From: Ciceribacter thiooxidans
GTDB taxonomy: Bacteria > Pseudomonadota > Alphaproteobacteria > Rhizobiales > Rhizobiaceae
NCBI RefSeq assembly: GCF_014126615.1
Contig: NZ_CP059897.1
Coordinates: 992,001-1,056,000, forward strand
Length of the DNA stretch: 64,000 nucleotides
Direction: 5' to 3'
Shown here piece by piece: positions 51,765-60,289 of the stretch. Position numbers and translations under genes: made by a program. Position 1 is the first letter of the stretch; the number at the start of each line of letters is the position of its first letter. The notes below the pieces were generated by a model, which worked only from the letters and a program-made list of their open reading frames with translations, was not told the origin of the DNA and made no database searches.

Positions 51765-53405
51765 ATGAAAGTCGAAATCTATGATGCGCTGATGAAGCGC
51801 CAGGCCAGCCGTCGCGACGTTTTGCGCGGCACGGCCAGTGCGGCCGCCCTGCTCGGCGTCTCGAGCGTGATGGGCGGCATCCCCGGTATGGCTTTCGCGG
51901 CAGACGATCTGCGCGCGCAGCTCTTGCAGATCCCCGGCGTCGGCAAGGGTTCGCCGACGGATGCGGACTGGCAGAAGGTAGGTGAGCTCTGCCTCGGCCC
52001 GACCAAGGCGAATGTTGCGGAGGGCGAATTCGCCGGGGTCGAACTGACCTTCATGGGCCTCAACAACCAGAACCTTCACAACTTCCTGTTCCGCGGCTTC
52101 CTGAAACCCTGGGAAGCCTATACGGGTGCGAAGATCAACTGGATCGACCTCGCGCAGGCCGATTACAACGCTCGCCTGCAGCAGTCCATCGCGACCGGCA
52201 CCGTCGATTTCGACATCATGGAAATGGGTGCGCCGTTCGAAGGCGATACGGCAGGCCGCGGTCTCCTGGACGAAATGCCGGATTGGGTTGCCGCACAGAT
52301 TGAGGCCGACGACCTCGTCGGCTATCTGAAGCCGCCGGTCGGTACCTGGGATGGCAAGACTTATCGCGTCACCATCGACGGCGACTGCCACACCTTCGCT
52401 TACCGCAAGGACTATTTCGGCGAGGGTTCAATCAGCGGCATGGCAAATCCGCCGAAGACCTGGCAGGAGGTCAATGCCGCCACAAAGGCGCTCGTTGGAA
52501 AGACCGATCCGCTGACTGGGCTGCCCGCCTACGGTTATCTCGACCCGCTGAAGGGCTGGGGCGGTTTCGGCTTCTACTTCATCGAGAACCGCGCGACGGC
52601 TTACGCGAAATATCCGGGCGATCCGGCCTGGCTGTTCGATCCGGAAGACATGAAGCCGCTCGTCAATAATCCAGCGTGGGTGCAGGCCATCCAGGACGTG
52701 ATGGACCTGATCGCCGCCAATGTCTATCCGGCCGACCAGATCAACGCCGATCCGGGCACGACCGCCTTCTCGCAGTTCCTCGCAGGCACCGGCTCCATGC
52801 TGATGTGGTGGGGTGATGTCGGCTCCAGCGCCCGTACCTCCGACACGTCCGTCGTCGGCGACGTCGTCGGCTTCGGTATCAATCGTGGTTCCGACCGCGT
52901 TTACAACCGCAAGACCGGTGCGTGGGAAGACAAGTACAACGAAGCGCCGAACATGGCTTATCTCGGCTGGGGCATTTACGTCACCAAACAGGTCACTGGT
53001 GACGAAAAGAAGCGCAAGGCGGCGTGGTCTGCCGCAGCCCACCTCGGTGGCAAGGACATCTCGCTTTGGACCTCGGCCTATCCGTCGGGCTTCCAGCCCT
53101 ACCGTCAGTCCCACTTCAACTATGACGAATGGGCGGCTGCCGGTTACGACCGGGCCTATGTCGAGGATTACCTCGGCTCCAACGCGGACAGCTACAACCA
53201 CCCGAATGCAGCGATCGAGCCGCGTATTCCCGGCATCTTCCAGTACTACTCCGTCGCCGAGGACGAACTGGCTAAGGGCTTTGCCGGCCAATACAAGTCG
53301 GCCCAGGAGACTGCGGATGCGATTGCCGCTGCCTGGGAAAAGATCACCGACCAGATCGGACGTGAAAGCCAGTTGAAGCTCTACCGGGCGAGCCTCGGGC
53401 TTTGA
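51765..53405 (+). CDS. Sugar ABC substrate-binding protein with Tat-like signal
   Basis: A 546-residue extracellular solute-binding protein. The N-terminus QASRRDVLRGTASAAALLGV is a twin-arginine-type leader, with cleavage after GMAFA. The mature part has FMGLNNQNLHNFLFRGFLKP, WIDLAQADYNARLQQSIATG, FDIMEMGAPFEGDTAGRG, GYLDPLKGWGGFGFYFIE and MLMWWGDVGSSART. The length exceeds typical sugar binders (about 400-430), as in some rhizobial polyol/glycoside systems. GGAGGAG lies 11 bases upstream of ATG 51765. A strong hairpin follows the stop. With two permeases, an ATPase, FucU and ribokinase it probably handles a pentose or deoxyhexose, or a compound containing one. Confidence 0.93.
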   Translation: MKVEIYDALMKRQASRRDVLRGTASAAALLGVSSVMGGIPGMAFAADDLRAQLLQIPGVGKGSPTDADWQKVGELCLGPTKANVAEGEFAGVELTFMGLNNQNLHNFLFRGFLKPWEAYTGAKINWIDLAQADYNARLQQSIATGTVDFDIMEMGAPFEGDTAGRGLLDEMPDWVAAQIEADDLVGYLKPPVGTWDGKTYRVTIDGDCHTFAYRKDYFGEGSISGMANPPKTWQEVNAATKALVGKTDPLTGLPAYGYLDPLKGWGGFGFYFIENRATAYAKYPGDPAWLFDPEDMKPLVNNPAWVQAIQDVMDLIAANVYPADQINADPGTTAFSQFLAGTGSMLMWWGDVGSSARTSDTSVVGDVVGFGINRGSDRVYNRKTGAWEDKYNEAPNMAYLGWGIYVTKQVTGDEKKRKAAWSAAAHLGGKDISLWTSAYPSGFQPYRQSHFNYDEWAAAGYDRAYVEDYLGSNADSYNHPNAAIEPRIPGIFQYYSVAEDELAKGFAGQYKSAQETADAIAAAWEKITDQIGRESQLKLYRASLGL

Positions 53406-53416
53406 TCGATTGAACC

Positions 53417-53450
53417 TGCAGGCCGGCGGAAGTCTATCCGCCGGCCTGCA
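53417..53450 (+). terminator. Hairpin after the sugar-binding protein gene
   Basis: TGCAGGCCGGCGGA and its exact reverse complement flank a 6-base loop, starting 11 bp after the binding-protein stop and 22 bp before the first permease gene. No U-run follows (TTCGTCGG). It is best read as an attenuator or 3'-end stabiliser that keeps the binding protein in excess over the membrane parts. Confidence 0.7.
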
Positions 53451-53471
53451 TTCGTCGGAACGAGGAAATCG

Positions 53472-54590
53472 ATGTCTATGGTCGACGGCGATCTGCTGCA
53501 CACGGTGGAGACGGACTCCATTTCGCAAGGCCGGAAGTTCTGGGGCAAGGCAGCTCTGTGGTTGAGTGTCTTCTGGCTTCTCACATCCTTCTGTCTGCAA
53601 GCCGCGCATGATCTCGGCTGGACGAGCCTGGGCTTCGAGAACTGGCGCCCGGTTCTCTATGCGTATTTCATCTGGGCGGGCGTTCTCTGTGTCACCCGAG
53701 TGGTGATTTATGGCGAGGCCGGCAAGAAGGCACTGTTCGTGCTGCCCGCGGCACTCTTCGTGATCTCCATGGTGGTGTTCCCGCTTCTTTTTGCAGTTTG
53801 GATCGGCTTTTCCGACTGGAACCTCGCCTCGCCGACGGGACGGCGCTTCAACGGGCTCGATAATCTGCGGCGTCTGGTGTCCGATCCATTCTACATCAAC
53901 GCCCTCGTCAACATGATCTACTACTGCCTTGCAATCGTGGTGGAATATGCCATCGCGTTCGGGCTGGCGCTGCTGCTCAACCAGAACATCGTCGCGCGAA
54001 AGTTCTGGCGAGTTACGTTTCTGGTGCCACTGATGCTGTCGCCGGTTGCGGTGAGCTGGATGGTCGGCAAGTCCATGCTCGAAACCCGCTTCGGTCCCAT
54101 CGCCCGCTTTGCCCGCTGGCTCGGTTGGGAAAACCCGTCCTTCTTCGGGGATCCCCTGACAGCCAGGCTCTCGATCATGATCATGGACGCCTGGACCTTC
54201 ATACCGTTCATGATGGTCATGCTGCTCGCCGGGCTGCAGGCTCTGCCGAAAGAGGTCCTGGAGGCCGCGGAAGTGGACGGCGCGACGAAATGGCAGCGCT
54301 TCTGGAAGGTGGTCTTTCCGCTGATGCTGCCAGTTTCGGTCACCGCCGTCATGATCCGCATTATCTTCAAGCTGAAGCTCGCCGACATCGTCATTACGGT
54401 TACAAGCGGGGGACCGGGTGGAGCGACCGATTCCGTGACGAGCTTCATCTATCGCGAATACCGCGATCGTTCGAATGTCGGTTACGGCACCCTGCTGGCG
54501 CTCGCCTATCTGGTGATCATCGTGTTTGGGATGACGCTCCTGATGAAGATTGCCGACCGTATCGTGCAACGTATGACGGGAAGGCTATGA
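53472..54590 (+). CDS. Sugar ABC permease 1
   Basis: A 372-residue MalF-type permease with about eight membrane helices (KALFVLPAALFVISMVVFPL, VNMIYYCLAIVVEYAIAFGL). The EAA loop that contacts the ATPase is EAAEVDGATKWQRFWKVVFP. The N-terminal 80 residues add two extra helices (LWLSVFWLLTSFCLQ, VLYAYFIWAGVLCVTRVV). It is preceded by GAGG and overlaps the next permease start (ATGA). Confidence 0.94.
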   Translation: MSMVDGDLLHTVETDSISQGRKFWGKAALWLSVFWLLTSFCLQAAHDLGWTSLGFENWRPVLYAYFIWAGVLCVTRVVIYGEAGKKALFVLPAALFVISMVVFPLLFAVWIGFSDWNLASPTGRRFNGLDNLRRLVSDPFYINALVNMIYYCLAIVVEYAIAFGLALLLNQNIVARKFWRVTFLVPLMLSPVAVSWMVGKSMLETRFGPIARFARWLGWENPSFFGDPLTARLSIMIMDAWTFIPFMMVMLLAGLQALPKEVLEAAEVDGATKWQRFWKVVFPLMLPVSVTAVMIRIIFKLKLADIVITVTSGGPGGATDSVTSFIYREYRDRSNVGYGTLLALAYLVIIVFGMTLLMKIADRIVQRMTGRL

Positions 54591-55501
54591 TGATTTCTGT
54601 TGACCTCGACAAATTCGATCGCCGGCAGCGGATGCGCTGGTGGGCCATGCGCTTCGTCGTCTACGGCCTCCTTACAATCTGGGCAGTCATCTGCATCGCC
54701 CCGGTATTCTGGACGGTTACCACGTCGTTGAAGATTGCGGCCGACGTGATGCGCGGCCATCTCGTACCGCTCCTCGATTTTCAGCCGTCATGGCTTGGCT
54801 GGCGTTCGCTCGGGCTTTCTCCCGACACGATCTTCGAAACGTCCACGGTGCGCGCCGAATTCATGCGCCGCTTCTGGAACAGCGTGATCATATCTGGCGC
54901 CTCGTCAACGCTGGCGGTTTTCCTCGGGACACTTGCAGCATACGGCCTCAGCCGGTTCAGCTACAGGTTCGGTTACATGCGGAACTCCGACATCTCCTTC
55001 TTCTTCCTGTCGCAGCTCATCATGCCACCCGTCGTGCTCGCGCTGCCGTTCCTCGTCCTCTACAAGCAGCTCGCTCTTCTCGATACCTATGTCGGCATGA
55101 TCGCGGTTTACACGCTCATGGTCCTGCCGATCGTGGTCTGGATCATGCGCGACCAGTTCGCCACCATACCGGTGGAGCTCGAAGAGGCCGCGCTTGTCGA
55201 TGGTCTTTCGATCTGGGGTGCCTTCTCGCGCATCATCGTGCCGCTGGTGCTGCCGGGGATGATCGCCGCCTTCATCCTGGCGCTGATCCTGTGCTGGAAC
55301 GAGTATTTCTTCGCCGCCCTGCTGACGTCCACCAACACCAACACGCTACCGGTGATGATCGCCAGTCAGACCGGCAGCCAGGGCATCAACTGGTGGTCGA
55401 TGGCGGCCCTTTCCACGGCCGGCATCCTTCCTCTGGTTTTCGTCGGCGTCCTGCTTGAAAAGCACATCATCGCGGGTATGACTGCCGGGGCCGTCAAGTA
55501 G
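54587..55501 (+). CDS. Sugar ABC permease 2
   Basis: A 304-residue MalG-type permease: a first helix LLTIWAVICIAPVFWTVTTS, then FWNSVIISGASSTLAVFLGT, AAYGLSRFSY, IMPPVVLALPFLVLYKQL, the EAA loop EEAALVDGLSIWGAFSRIIV and FILALILCWNEYFFAALL. The ATG overlaps the previous stop. It pairs with permease 1 to form the channel. Confidence 0.95.
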   Translation: MMISVDLDKFDRRQRMRWWAMRFVVYGLLTIWAVICIAPVFWTVTTSLKIAADVMRGHLVPLLDFQPSWLGWRSLGLSPDTIFETSTVRAEFMRRFWNSVIISGASSTLAVFLGTLAAYGLSRFSYRFGYMRNSDISFFFLSQLIMPPVVLALPFLVLYKQLALLDTYVGMIAVYTLMVLPIVVWIMRDQFATIPVELEEAALVDGLSIWGAFSRIIVPLVLPGMIAAFILALILCWNEYFFAALLTSTNTNTLPVMIASQTGSQGINWWSMAALSTAGILPLVFVGVLLEKHIIAGMTAGAVK

Positions 55502-55515
55502 AAGCGGGAGCTGGC

Positions 55516-56532
55516 ATGCGAAAGACGCCCACGGTCAAGGATGTAGCTGTCGAGGCAGGCGTTTCCGTGGGTACGGTCTCGCGTGTGATCGCAGGGGAGG
55601 AGGCGGTAAGGCCGGTCTACAGGGAGAAGGTCAACGCGGCGATCGCGAAACTGGGCTACCGCCCCAACGTGACCGCGCGTGCCCTGCGGACCAGCAAGAC
55701 TGACGTGATCGGTCTCGTCGTACCGGACATCACCAACCCGTTCTTTGCACAGCTCGCTGCGAGCGTTGAGCGTGCCGCGCTCGAAGCCGGTCATATGGTG
55801 ATGCTGGCGAGCTCTCATGAGGATCTGGAGGCAGAACAGAGCCACATCCTGGCATTCCTCGACCGTTCCGTGCGCGGGATCATCGTCGTCGCAAGCAACG
55901 GCAATTCGCACCTGGAGATCAATGCGCCGGTTCCGATCATATCGCTCGACCGCCGCTTCGGTTCGTACCCGCTGGTCTCGACTGACCATGCGCAGGCCGC
56001 ATCCCTGGTCGTCGACCACCTTTACGAGCTGGGGCATCGGCGGATCGCCTATATTGCCGGTCCGCCTGAAACCGAGGCCGGGCGAATGCGCCAGAAAGGC
56101 TTCGTGACGCGGGTGCAGCAACTGAGCGAGGCCGGCGAAACGATCGAACTGGAAATCGTCACCGGGCGGTTCGACTACGAATCCGGCGAGAGAGCAGCGC
56201 GCGCGCTGCTGGCGCGAGAGCCGGGCGACCGGCCGACGGCAATAGCAGCCGCCAGCGACCAGCAGGCTATTGGTGCCCTGCGCGCTGCCCGAGACTTCAA
56301 GGTCGACGTGCCGGACCAACTGTCGGTGACCGGGTTCGACGACATCACACTGGCCAAGCTTGTCGTGCCGCGCCTGACGACGGTTCGTCAGCCGACCGAT
56401 CGGTTGGCTGCGCGCGCCGTCGAGCGTCTCCTGGATCAGAAGTCACCGGACGAGGATGAAATGGTCGAGGGCTCGCTGATTGTTCGCAGATCGACGGGGC
56501 CCGTGCCGGGAAGAGGGTCAAGCCTCGCCTGA
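55516..56532 (+). CDS. LacI-family repressor of the sugar operon
   Basis: A 338-residue LacI regulator: HTH PTVKDVAVEAGVSVGTVSRV then hinge YRPNVTARALRTSKTDVIGL, and periplasmic-binding-like core (VVPDITNPFFAQLAASVERA, VVDHLYELGHRRIAYIAGPP, TGFDDITLAKLVVPRLTTVR). GGGAG precedes the ATG by 5 bases. Within the transport operon, it most likely binds the twin ATGAAACGTTTCAT sites upstream and responds to the transported sugar or a phosphorylated form. Confidence 0.94.
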   Translation: MRKTPTVKDVAVEAGVSVGTVSRVIAGEEAVRPVYREKVNAAIAKLGYRPNVTARALRTSKTDVIGLVVPDITNPFFAQLAASVERAALEAGHMVMLASSHEDLEAEQSHILAFLDRSVRGIIVVASNGNSHLEINAPVPIISLDRRFGSYPLVSTDHAQAASLVVDHLYELGHRRIAYIAGPPETEAGRMRQKGFVTRVQQLSEAGETIELEIVTGRFDYESGERAARALLAREPGDRPTAIAAASDQQAIGALRAARDFKVDVPDQLSVTGFDDITLAKLVVPRLTTVRQPTDRLAARAVERLLDQKSPDEDEMVEGSLIVRRSTGPVPGRGSSLA

Positions 56533-56591
56533 GGCACGACCTTGAGCATGAAGAAGACCAGATAGCTGCCTGAAAAAAGGGGACGAAGGAC

Positions 56592-57053
56592 ATGTTGAAA
56601 GGCATCAGGGCCGAACTGAACGGCGCCATTCTCGAAGCACTGAGCACCATGGGGCACGGCGACCACCTGGTGGTCGCGGATGCGAATTTCCCCTCCGATG
56701 CGATTGCCAGGCAAACCCGCATCGGCAAGCTCCTGACGATGGACAACATTCCCGCACCGCGTGCGATTGACGCGATCCTGTCGGTCTTTCCGCTGGACAC
56801 GCCGGTTCAGCCGTCGGTCGGCCGCATGGAAGTGATGGGCAAGCCCGACGAGATCCCCGGGGTTCAGGCGGAGGTACAGGCCATCGTCGATCGCGTGGAA
56901 GGCCGCCCATCGCCGATGTACGGTGTCGAGAGGATGGCCTTTTACGAGGTGGCGAAGAAGGCCTACTGCGTGATCGCCACCGGCGAACTTCGATTCTACG
57001 GATGTTTCCTGCTGACGAAGGGCGTCATCCCGGCTGAGGACATCGTCAGATGA
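56592..57053 (+). CDS. RbsD/FucU-family sugar mutarotase
   Basis: A 153-residue protein that interconverts sugar anomers or ring forms. Landmarks are LNGAILEALSTMGHGDHLVV with the catalytic His, ADANFPSDAIA, VFPLDTP, VEGRPSPMYGVERMAFYEVA and ATGELRFYGCFLLTKGVI. The sequence is nearer FucU (L-fucose mutarotase) than RbsD. It overlaps the ribokinase start (ATGA), implying that the mutarotated sugar is then phosphorylated. Confidence 0.92.
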   Translation: MLKGIRAELNGAILEALSTMGHGDHLVVADANFPSDAIARQTRIGKLLTMDNIPAPRAIDAILSVFPLDTPVQPSVGRMEVMGKPDEIPGVQAEVQAIVDRVEGRPSPMYGVERMAFYEVAKKAYCVIATGELRFYGCFLLTKGVIPAEDIVR

Positions 57054-57979
57054 GTGCGCGCCGCGGCATCGTCATTCTCGGAATCTTCGCCGCCGACACT
57101 GCCTATAAGGCAAAGCGCTTGCCGCGGATCGCCGAAACGATCATGGGATCCGGCTTTGCACTCGGTCCCGGCGGAAAGGGGTCCAACCAGTCGATCGCTG
57201 CCGCCAAGGCCGGCGGGGAGGTGACCTTCATCTCGCGGGTCGGCAAGGATCCGTTCGGCGAGATGGCGCTCTCGGCCTACAAGGCGGCCGGCGTCAAGGC
57301 CAATGTCATTCAGATGGACGAGGTGCCGACGGGGGCAGCCTTCATCTTCGTCAACGAGGAGAATGGTGACAACGCCATCATCGTCGCTGCTGGGGCTGCA
57401 GGTCTGATCGGAGTGGAGGACGTCGATGCCAACCGGCAAGATATCGAGAATGCGGCGATCTTCATGACTCAGCTCGAACAACCGATCGAAGCGGCCATCT
57501 ATGGCCTTTCGATCGCGAGGGCGGCTGGTGTGACGACCATTCTCAATCCCGCGCCTGCCCGGTCTCTCCCCGATGAAATCTACGCCTTATGTGATTTCTT
57601 TGCGCCGAACGAGGTCGAAGCGGCCGAGATCGTCGGGCATCCCGTCGAGACGGACGAACAGGCTCGCGCCGCAGGCGATCTGCTGCTCCGGAAAGGCGTT
57701 GGCGCGGCGATCATCACTCTCGGTGCCCGTGGCGCGCTCTATCACACGGCCGGAAGGAGCGAGTTCGTTCCAGCCTTTTCCGCCGGCAAGGTGATCGATA
57801 CGACCGGCGCGGGGGATGCTTTCCTTGGCGGGTTCGCAACCGCGCTTTCGGAAGGCCGGAATCCTGTGGAGGCGGTGCGCTTAGGCTGCGCAACGGCGGC
57901 GATCGCCGTGACGCGGCCGGGTACGGCCCCGGCCATGCCGATGCGCGCCGAGATCGACGCCCTTCTTTCGAACGCCTAG
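57050..57979 (+). CDS. rbsK: Ribokinase/PfkB-family sugar kinase
   Basis: A 309-residue PfkB carbohydrate kinase. The N-terminal motif is GFALGPGGKGSNQSIAAAKA (ribokinase GGKGxNQA), then VTFISRVGKDPFGEMAL, TILNPAPARSLPDEIYALCD, FAPNEVEAAEIVG and the signature VIDTTGAGDAFLGGFATALS with catalytic Asp. Ribose is the default substrate, but the FucU partner leaves room for another pentose or deoxy sugar. Last gene of the operon, followed by a terminator. Confidence 0.92.
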   Translation: MSARRGIVILGIFAADTAYKAKRLPRIAETIMGSGFALGPGGKGSNQSIAAAKAGGEVTFISRVGKDPFGEMALSAYKAAGVKANVIQMDEVPTGAAFIFVNEENGDNAIIVAAGAAGLIGVEDVDANRQDIENAAIFMTQLEQPIEAAIYGLSIARAAGVTTILNPAPARSLPDEIYALCDFFAPNEVEAAEIVGHPVETDEQARAAGDLLLRKGVGAAIITLGARGALYHTAGRSEFVPAFSAGKVIDTTGAGDAFLGGFATALSEGRNPVEAVRLGCATAAIAVTRPGTAPAMPMRAEIDALLSNA

Positions 57980-58003
57980 ACGAACACCCTCACCGACATG
58001 CGT

Positions 58004-58042
58004 GCGCCGCGCCGACGCTTGAGCAAGCGATCGGCGCGGCGC
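58004..58042. terminator. Bidirectional terminator between rbsK and tctA
   Basis: GCGCCGCGCCGA and its reverse complement form a 12-bp stem, extended inside by CGCTT/AAGCG with a 4-base loop and one bulged A. It lies 25 bp after rbsK and 24 bp after the convergent tctA stop. There is no long U-run on either side, but position and stability fit a shared terminator. Confidence 0.75.
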
Positions 58043-58065
58043 TCTCTCGGGAGCTTCGCGAAAGG

Positions 58066-59577
58066 TCAGGCGGTCAGCGCGGCCTGCTTGATCCGCTTCT
58101 TCGCGCGGTACGACAGGTACCAGGGAAGGATGGCGACGGCTGCGGCCATGAACCAGAGAACGATCGAGATCGTGCTCTGGAAGAGGATCGACGGATCACC
58201 GCCGCTGATGGCCAATGCGTTTCGGAGGTTCACCTCCATCACGCGGCCGAGCACGAAGCCGAGGATGAGCGGCGCCATGTCGAAGCCGGCCTTGCGGAGT
58301 AGCCAGCCGATAATGCCGATGCCGAGCATCAGGTAGATCGAGAAGATCGAGGCGTGGGTCGAATAGACGCCGATGATCGACAGCACCAGGATGCCGGGAA
58401 CGAGCAGCCAGTTGGGAATAGTCAGCACGCGGGCGAAGATGTTGACGAGCGGCAGGTTGAGAGCGAGCAGGATGAAGTTGCCGACGAAGAGCGAGGCGAC
58501 GAGACCACCAACGATCTCCGGACGCTCGGCAAGCAGCATCGGACCGGGCTGGATGTTGTAGAGCATCAGTGCACCGAGCATGACGGCGGTCGTACCCGAG
58601 CCGGGTACGCCGAGGGTGAGCATCGGTACGAAGGCGCCGCACGCGGTCGCATTGTTTGCTGCTTCCGGCGCCGCAAGCCCGCGAACGTCGCCCTTGCCGA
58701 AGGTGCCTTCGGTGTCGGAAATGCGCTTCGCGGTGGTATAGGAGACGGCGCTCGAGACCGAGGCGCCGGTCCCCGGCAGAACGCCGACGACGAAGCCGAT
58801 CAGCGCACTTCTGAGTGTCGTGCCGCTGCATTTGACGATGTCGGCCCAGCGGGCGGTCATCCGGCCGAGATCGCGGATCATGGTGAAGCCGCGGCCCTGG
58901 TGTTCCAGGATGATGAGTGCCTCGGAAATCGAGAAGAGCCCGATCACCAGCACGACGAATTCGATGCCGTCGCCGAGTTCAGGCTCGTCGAAGGTAAAGC
59001 GGTAGGCGCCGGACGTCGCGTCGATGCCGACGGTTGCGAGCATCAGACCGAGAGTGCAGCCGATCAGGGTCTTGACCGGCTGGTCGCCGACCATGGAGCC
59101 GAGGGTTGCGAAGGCAAAGACCATCAGCACGAAATATTCGGCCGGGCCGAAGCCGATCGTGAGCCCGGCAAGCAGCGGCGCGAAGAGGGCGAGTCCGATC
59201 GAGCCGAGGATACCGCCGACGAAGGAAGAGAGACCGGAAAGTGCCAGCGCCTCGCCGGCGCGGCCCTGTCTCGCCATCGGGTAGCCGTCCATCGCCGTCA
59301 TGACGGCGCCGGCATCGCCGGGTACGTTGAGGAGGATCGAGGAGATGCGTCCGCCATATTCAGCGCCGCAATAGACGGATGCGAGGAGGATCATCGTGCT
59401 CTCGGGCGGCAGGCCCATCGTATAGGCGATCGGCAGCAGGAGCGCGATGCCGTTGATCGGTCCGATCGCCGGAAGTGCGCCGACCATTGTGCCGATGAAG
59501 CAACCGGCAAAGCCGATCAGCAGGTTCTGCCAGGTCAGCGCGACGGCGAAGCCTTGGGCGAGATATTCGAAATTCAT
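58066..59577 (-). CDS. tctA: Tripartite tricarboxylate transporter large permease
   Basis: A 503-residue TctA with about 11-12 helices: FAGCFIGTMVGALPAIGPIN, MILLASVYCGAEYGGRISSI, LNVPGDAGAVMTAMDGYPMA (conserved NxPG motif), GVLPGTGASVSSAVSYTTAK, and AAPEAANNATACGAFVPMLT with LGVPGSGTTAVMLGAL. Forms the membrane channel with TctB. The substrate of the TTT system (citrate, other carboxylates or aromatic acids) cannot be told from sequence. Confidence 0.96.
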   Translation of the reverse strand: MNFEYLAQGFAVALTWQNLLIGFAGCFIGTMVGALPAIGPINGIALLLPIAYTMGLPPESTMILLASVYCGAEYGGRISSILLNVPGDAGAVMTAMDGYPMARQGRAGEALALSGLSSFVGGILGSIGLALFAPLLAGLTIGFGPAEYFVLMVFAFATLGSMVGDQPVKTLIGCTLGLMLATVGIDATSGAYRFTFDEPELGDGIEFVVLVIGLFSISEALIILEHQGRGFTMIRDLGRMTARWADIVKCSGTTLRSALIGFVVGVLPGTGASVSSAVSYTTAKRISDTEGTFGKGDVRGLAAPEAANNATACGAFVPMLTLGVPGSGTTAVMLGALMLYNIQPGPMLLAERPEIVGGLVASLFVGNFILLALNLPLVNIFARVLTIPNWLLVPGILVLSIIGVYSTHASIFSIYLMLGIGIIGWLLRKAGFDMAPLILGFVLGRVMEVNLRNALAISGGDPSILFQSTISIVLWFMAAAVAILPWYLSYRAKKRIKQAALTA

Positions 59578-59627
59578 GACTAAGACCTTTCCCGGTTAGG
59601 GGAGACGTGTTCGGTTGTGCCGTCGGC

Positions 59628-60086
59628 TCAGCTAAAGAGCGCGCCGACCGGCAAATAGACCTCGAGCAACCAGTCGAAGACCACCCACCACAGCGCGGCG
59701 TGACCGGCTGCTCCGATCAGGGCCTTGAGCGGCGGAGCGCCGAAAATCAGGCCGGTCCCGAAGGTGAGCAGGAAGATCGACGCGGCAAAGCCTGCAGGTT
59801 CGAAGACGGCAACGCTGGCGACCAGCACGACCGGCACGGCCAGCACTCGCAGAAGCAGTGTCCCCGTCGGGAAGCCTTCGGCGCTTCCCGGCGAACGCAG
59901 ATAAAAGAGCGCAAGCACGCCAAGGACGCCGGCGAGCATCAGCGGCACGGCCCGCGGCCCCAGCGGATCGGACGAGAAGGAATAGTCGATGCGGCTGGCG
60001 CCGATGCCGTAGGCAACGGCGAAGGCGAGCACGCAGATCGCACCGATGCGGCCGGTGAGGAGGGATGTTCTGCTATGGTCTGACAT
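59628..60086 (-). CDS. tctB: Tripartite tricarboxylate transporter small subunit
   Basis: A 152-residue TctB with four helices (ICVLAFAVAYGIGASRIDYS, AVPLMLAGVLGVLALFYL, VVLVASVAVFEPAGFAASIF). The ATG at 60084-60086 has GGAG 8 bases upstream; the ORF start 51 bases earlier is not supported. It lies between tctC (after a hairpin) and tctA (50-bp gap). Confidence 0.93.
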   Translation of the reverse strand: MSDHSRTSLLTGRIGAICVLAFAVAYGIGASRIDYSFSSDPLGPRAVPLMLAGVLGVLALFYLRSPGSAEGFPTGTLLLRVLAVPVVLVASVAVFEPAGFAASIFLLTFGTGLIFGAPPLKALIGAAGHAALWWVVFDWLLEVYLPVGALFS

Positions 60087-60237
60087 GGTCTGGTCTCCAC
60101 CCTTCGAAAGGGAAATCCTGGCACGAGCGGTCAGCATAGGCAGGCGACGGCTCTGTCGTGCGGCACGGGCGGGATCTCAGGGTCGCGGGCATGGCGAGCA
60201 CGAGGCTCCTGCGGCGACCCGGAAGCGGCCCGGAAAC

Positions 60238-60265
60238 GACCTTCCGGGATTGCTCCCGGAAGGTC
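60238..60265 (-). terminator. Hairpin between tctC and tctB
   Basis: GACCTTCCGGGA and its reverse complement, with a 4-base loop, 25 bp after the tctC stop on the minus strand. On that strand it is followed by GTTTCC, a weak U-run. It probably causes partial termination or protects the tctC message, giving more binding protein than permease. Confidence 0.7.
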
Positions 60266-60289
60266 TCGTCGTGCGGGTTCAGGCGGCAA

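Noticed and set aside
52428..54569. 713-codon minus-strand ORF opposite the binding-protein and permease genes
   Set aside because: It is His/Asp/Arg-rich without domain logic and antisense to two clear ABC genes; a GC-rich shadow frame.
58354..59583. 409-codon plus-strand ORF opposite tctA
   Set aside because: Composition (Asp/Glu/Arg/His-rich) is that of a reversed membrane protein gene.
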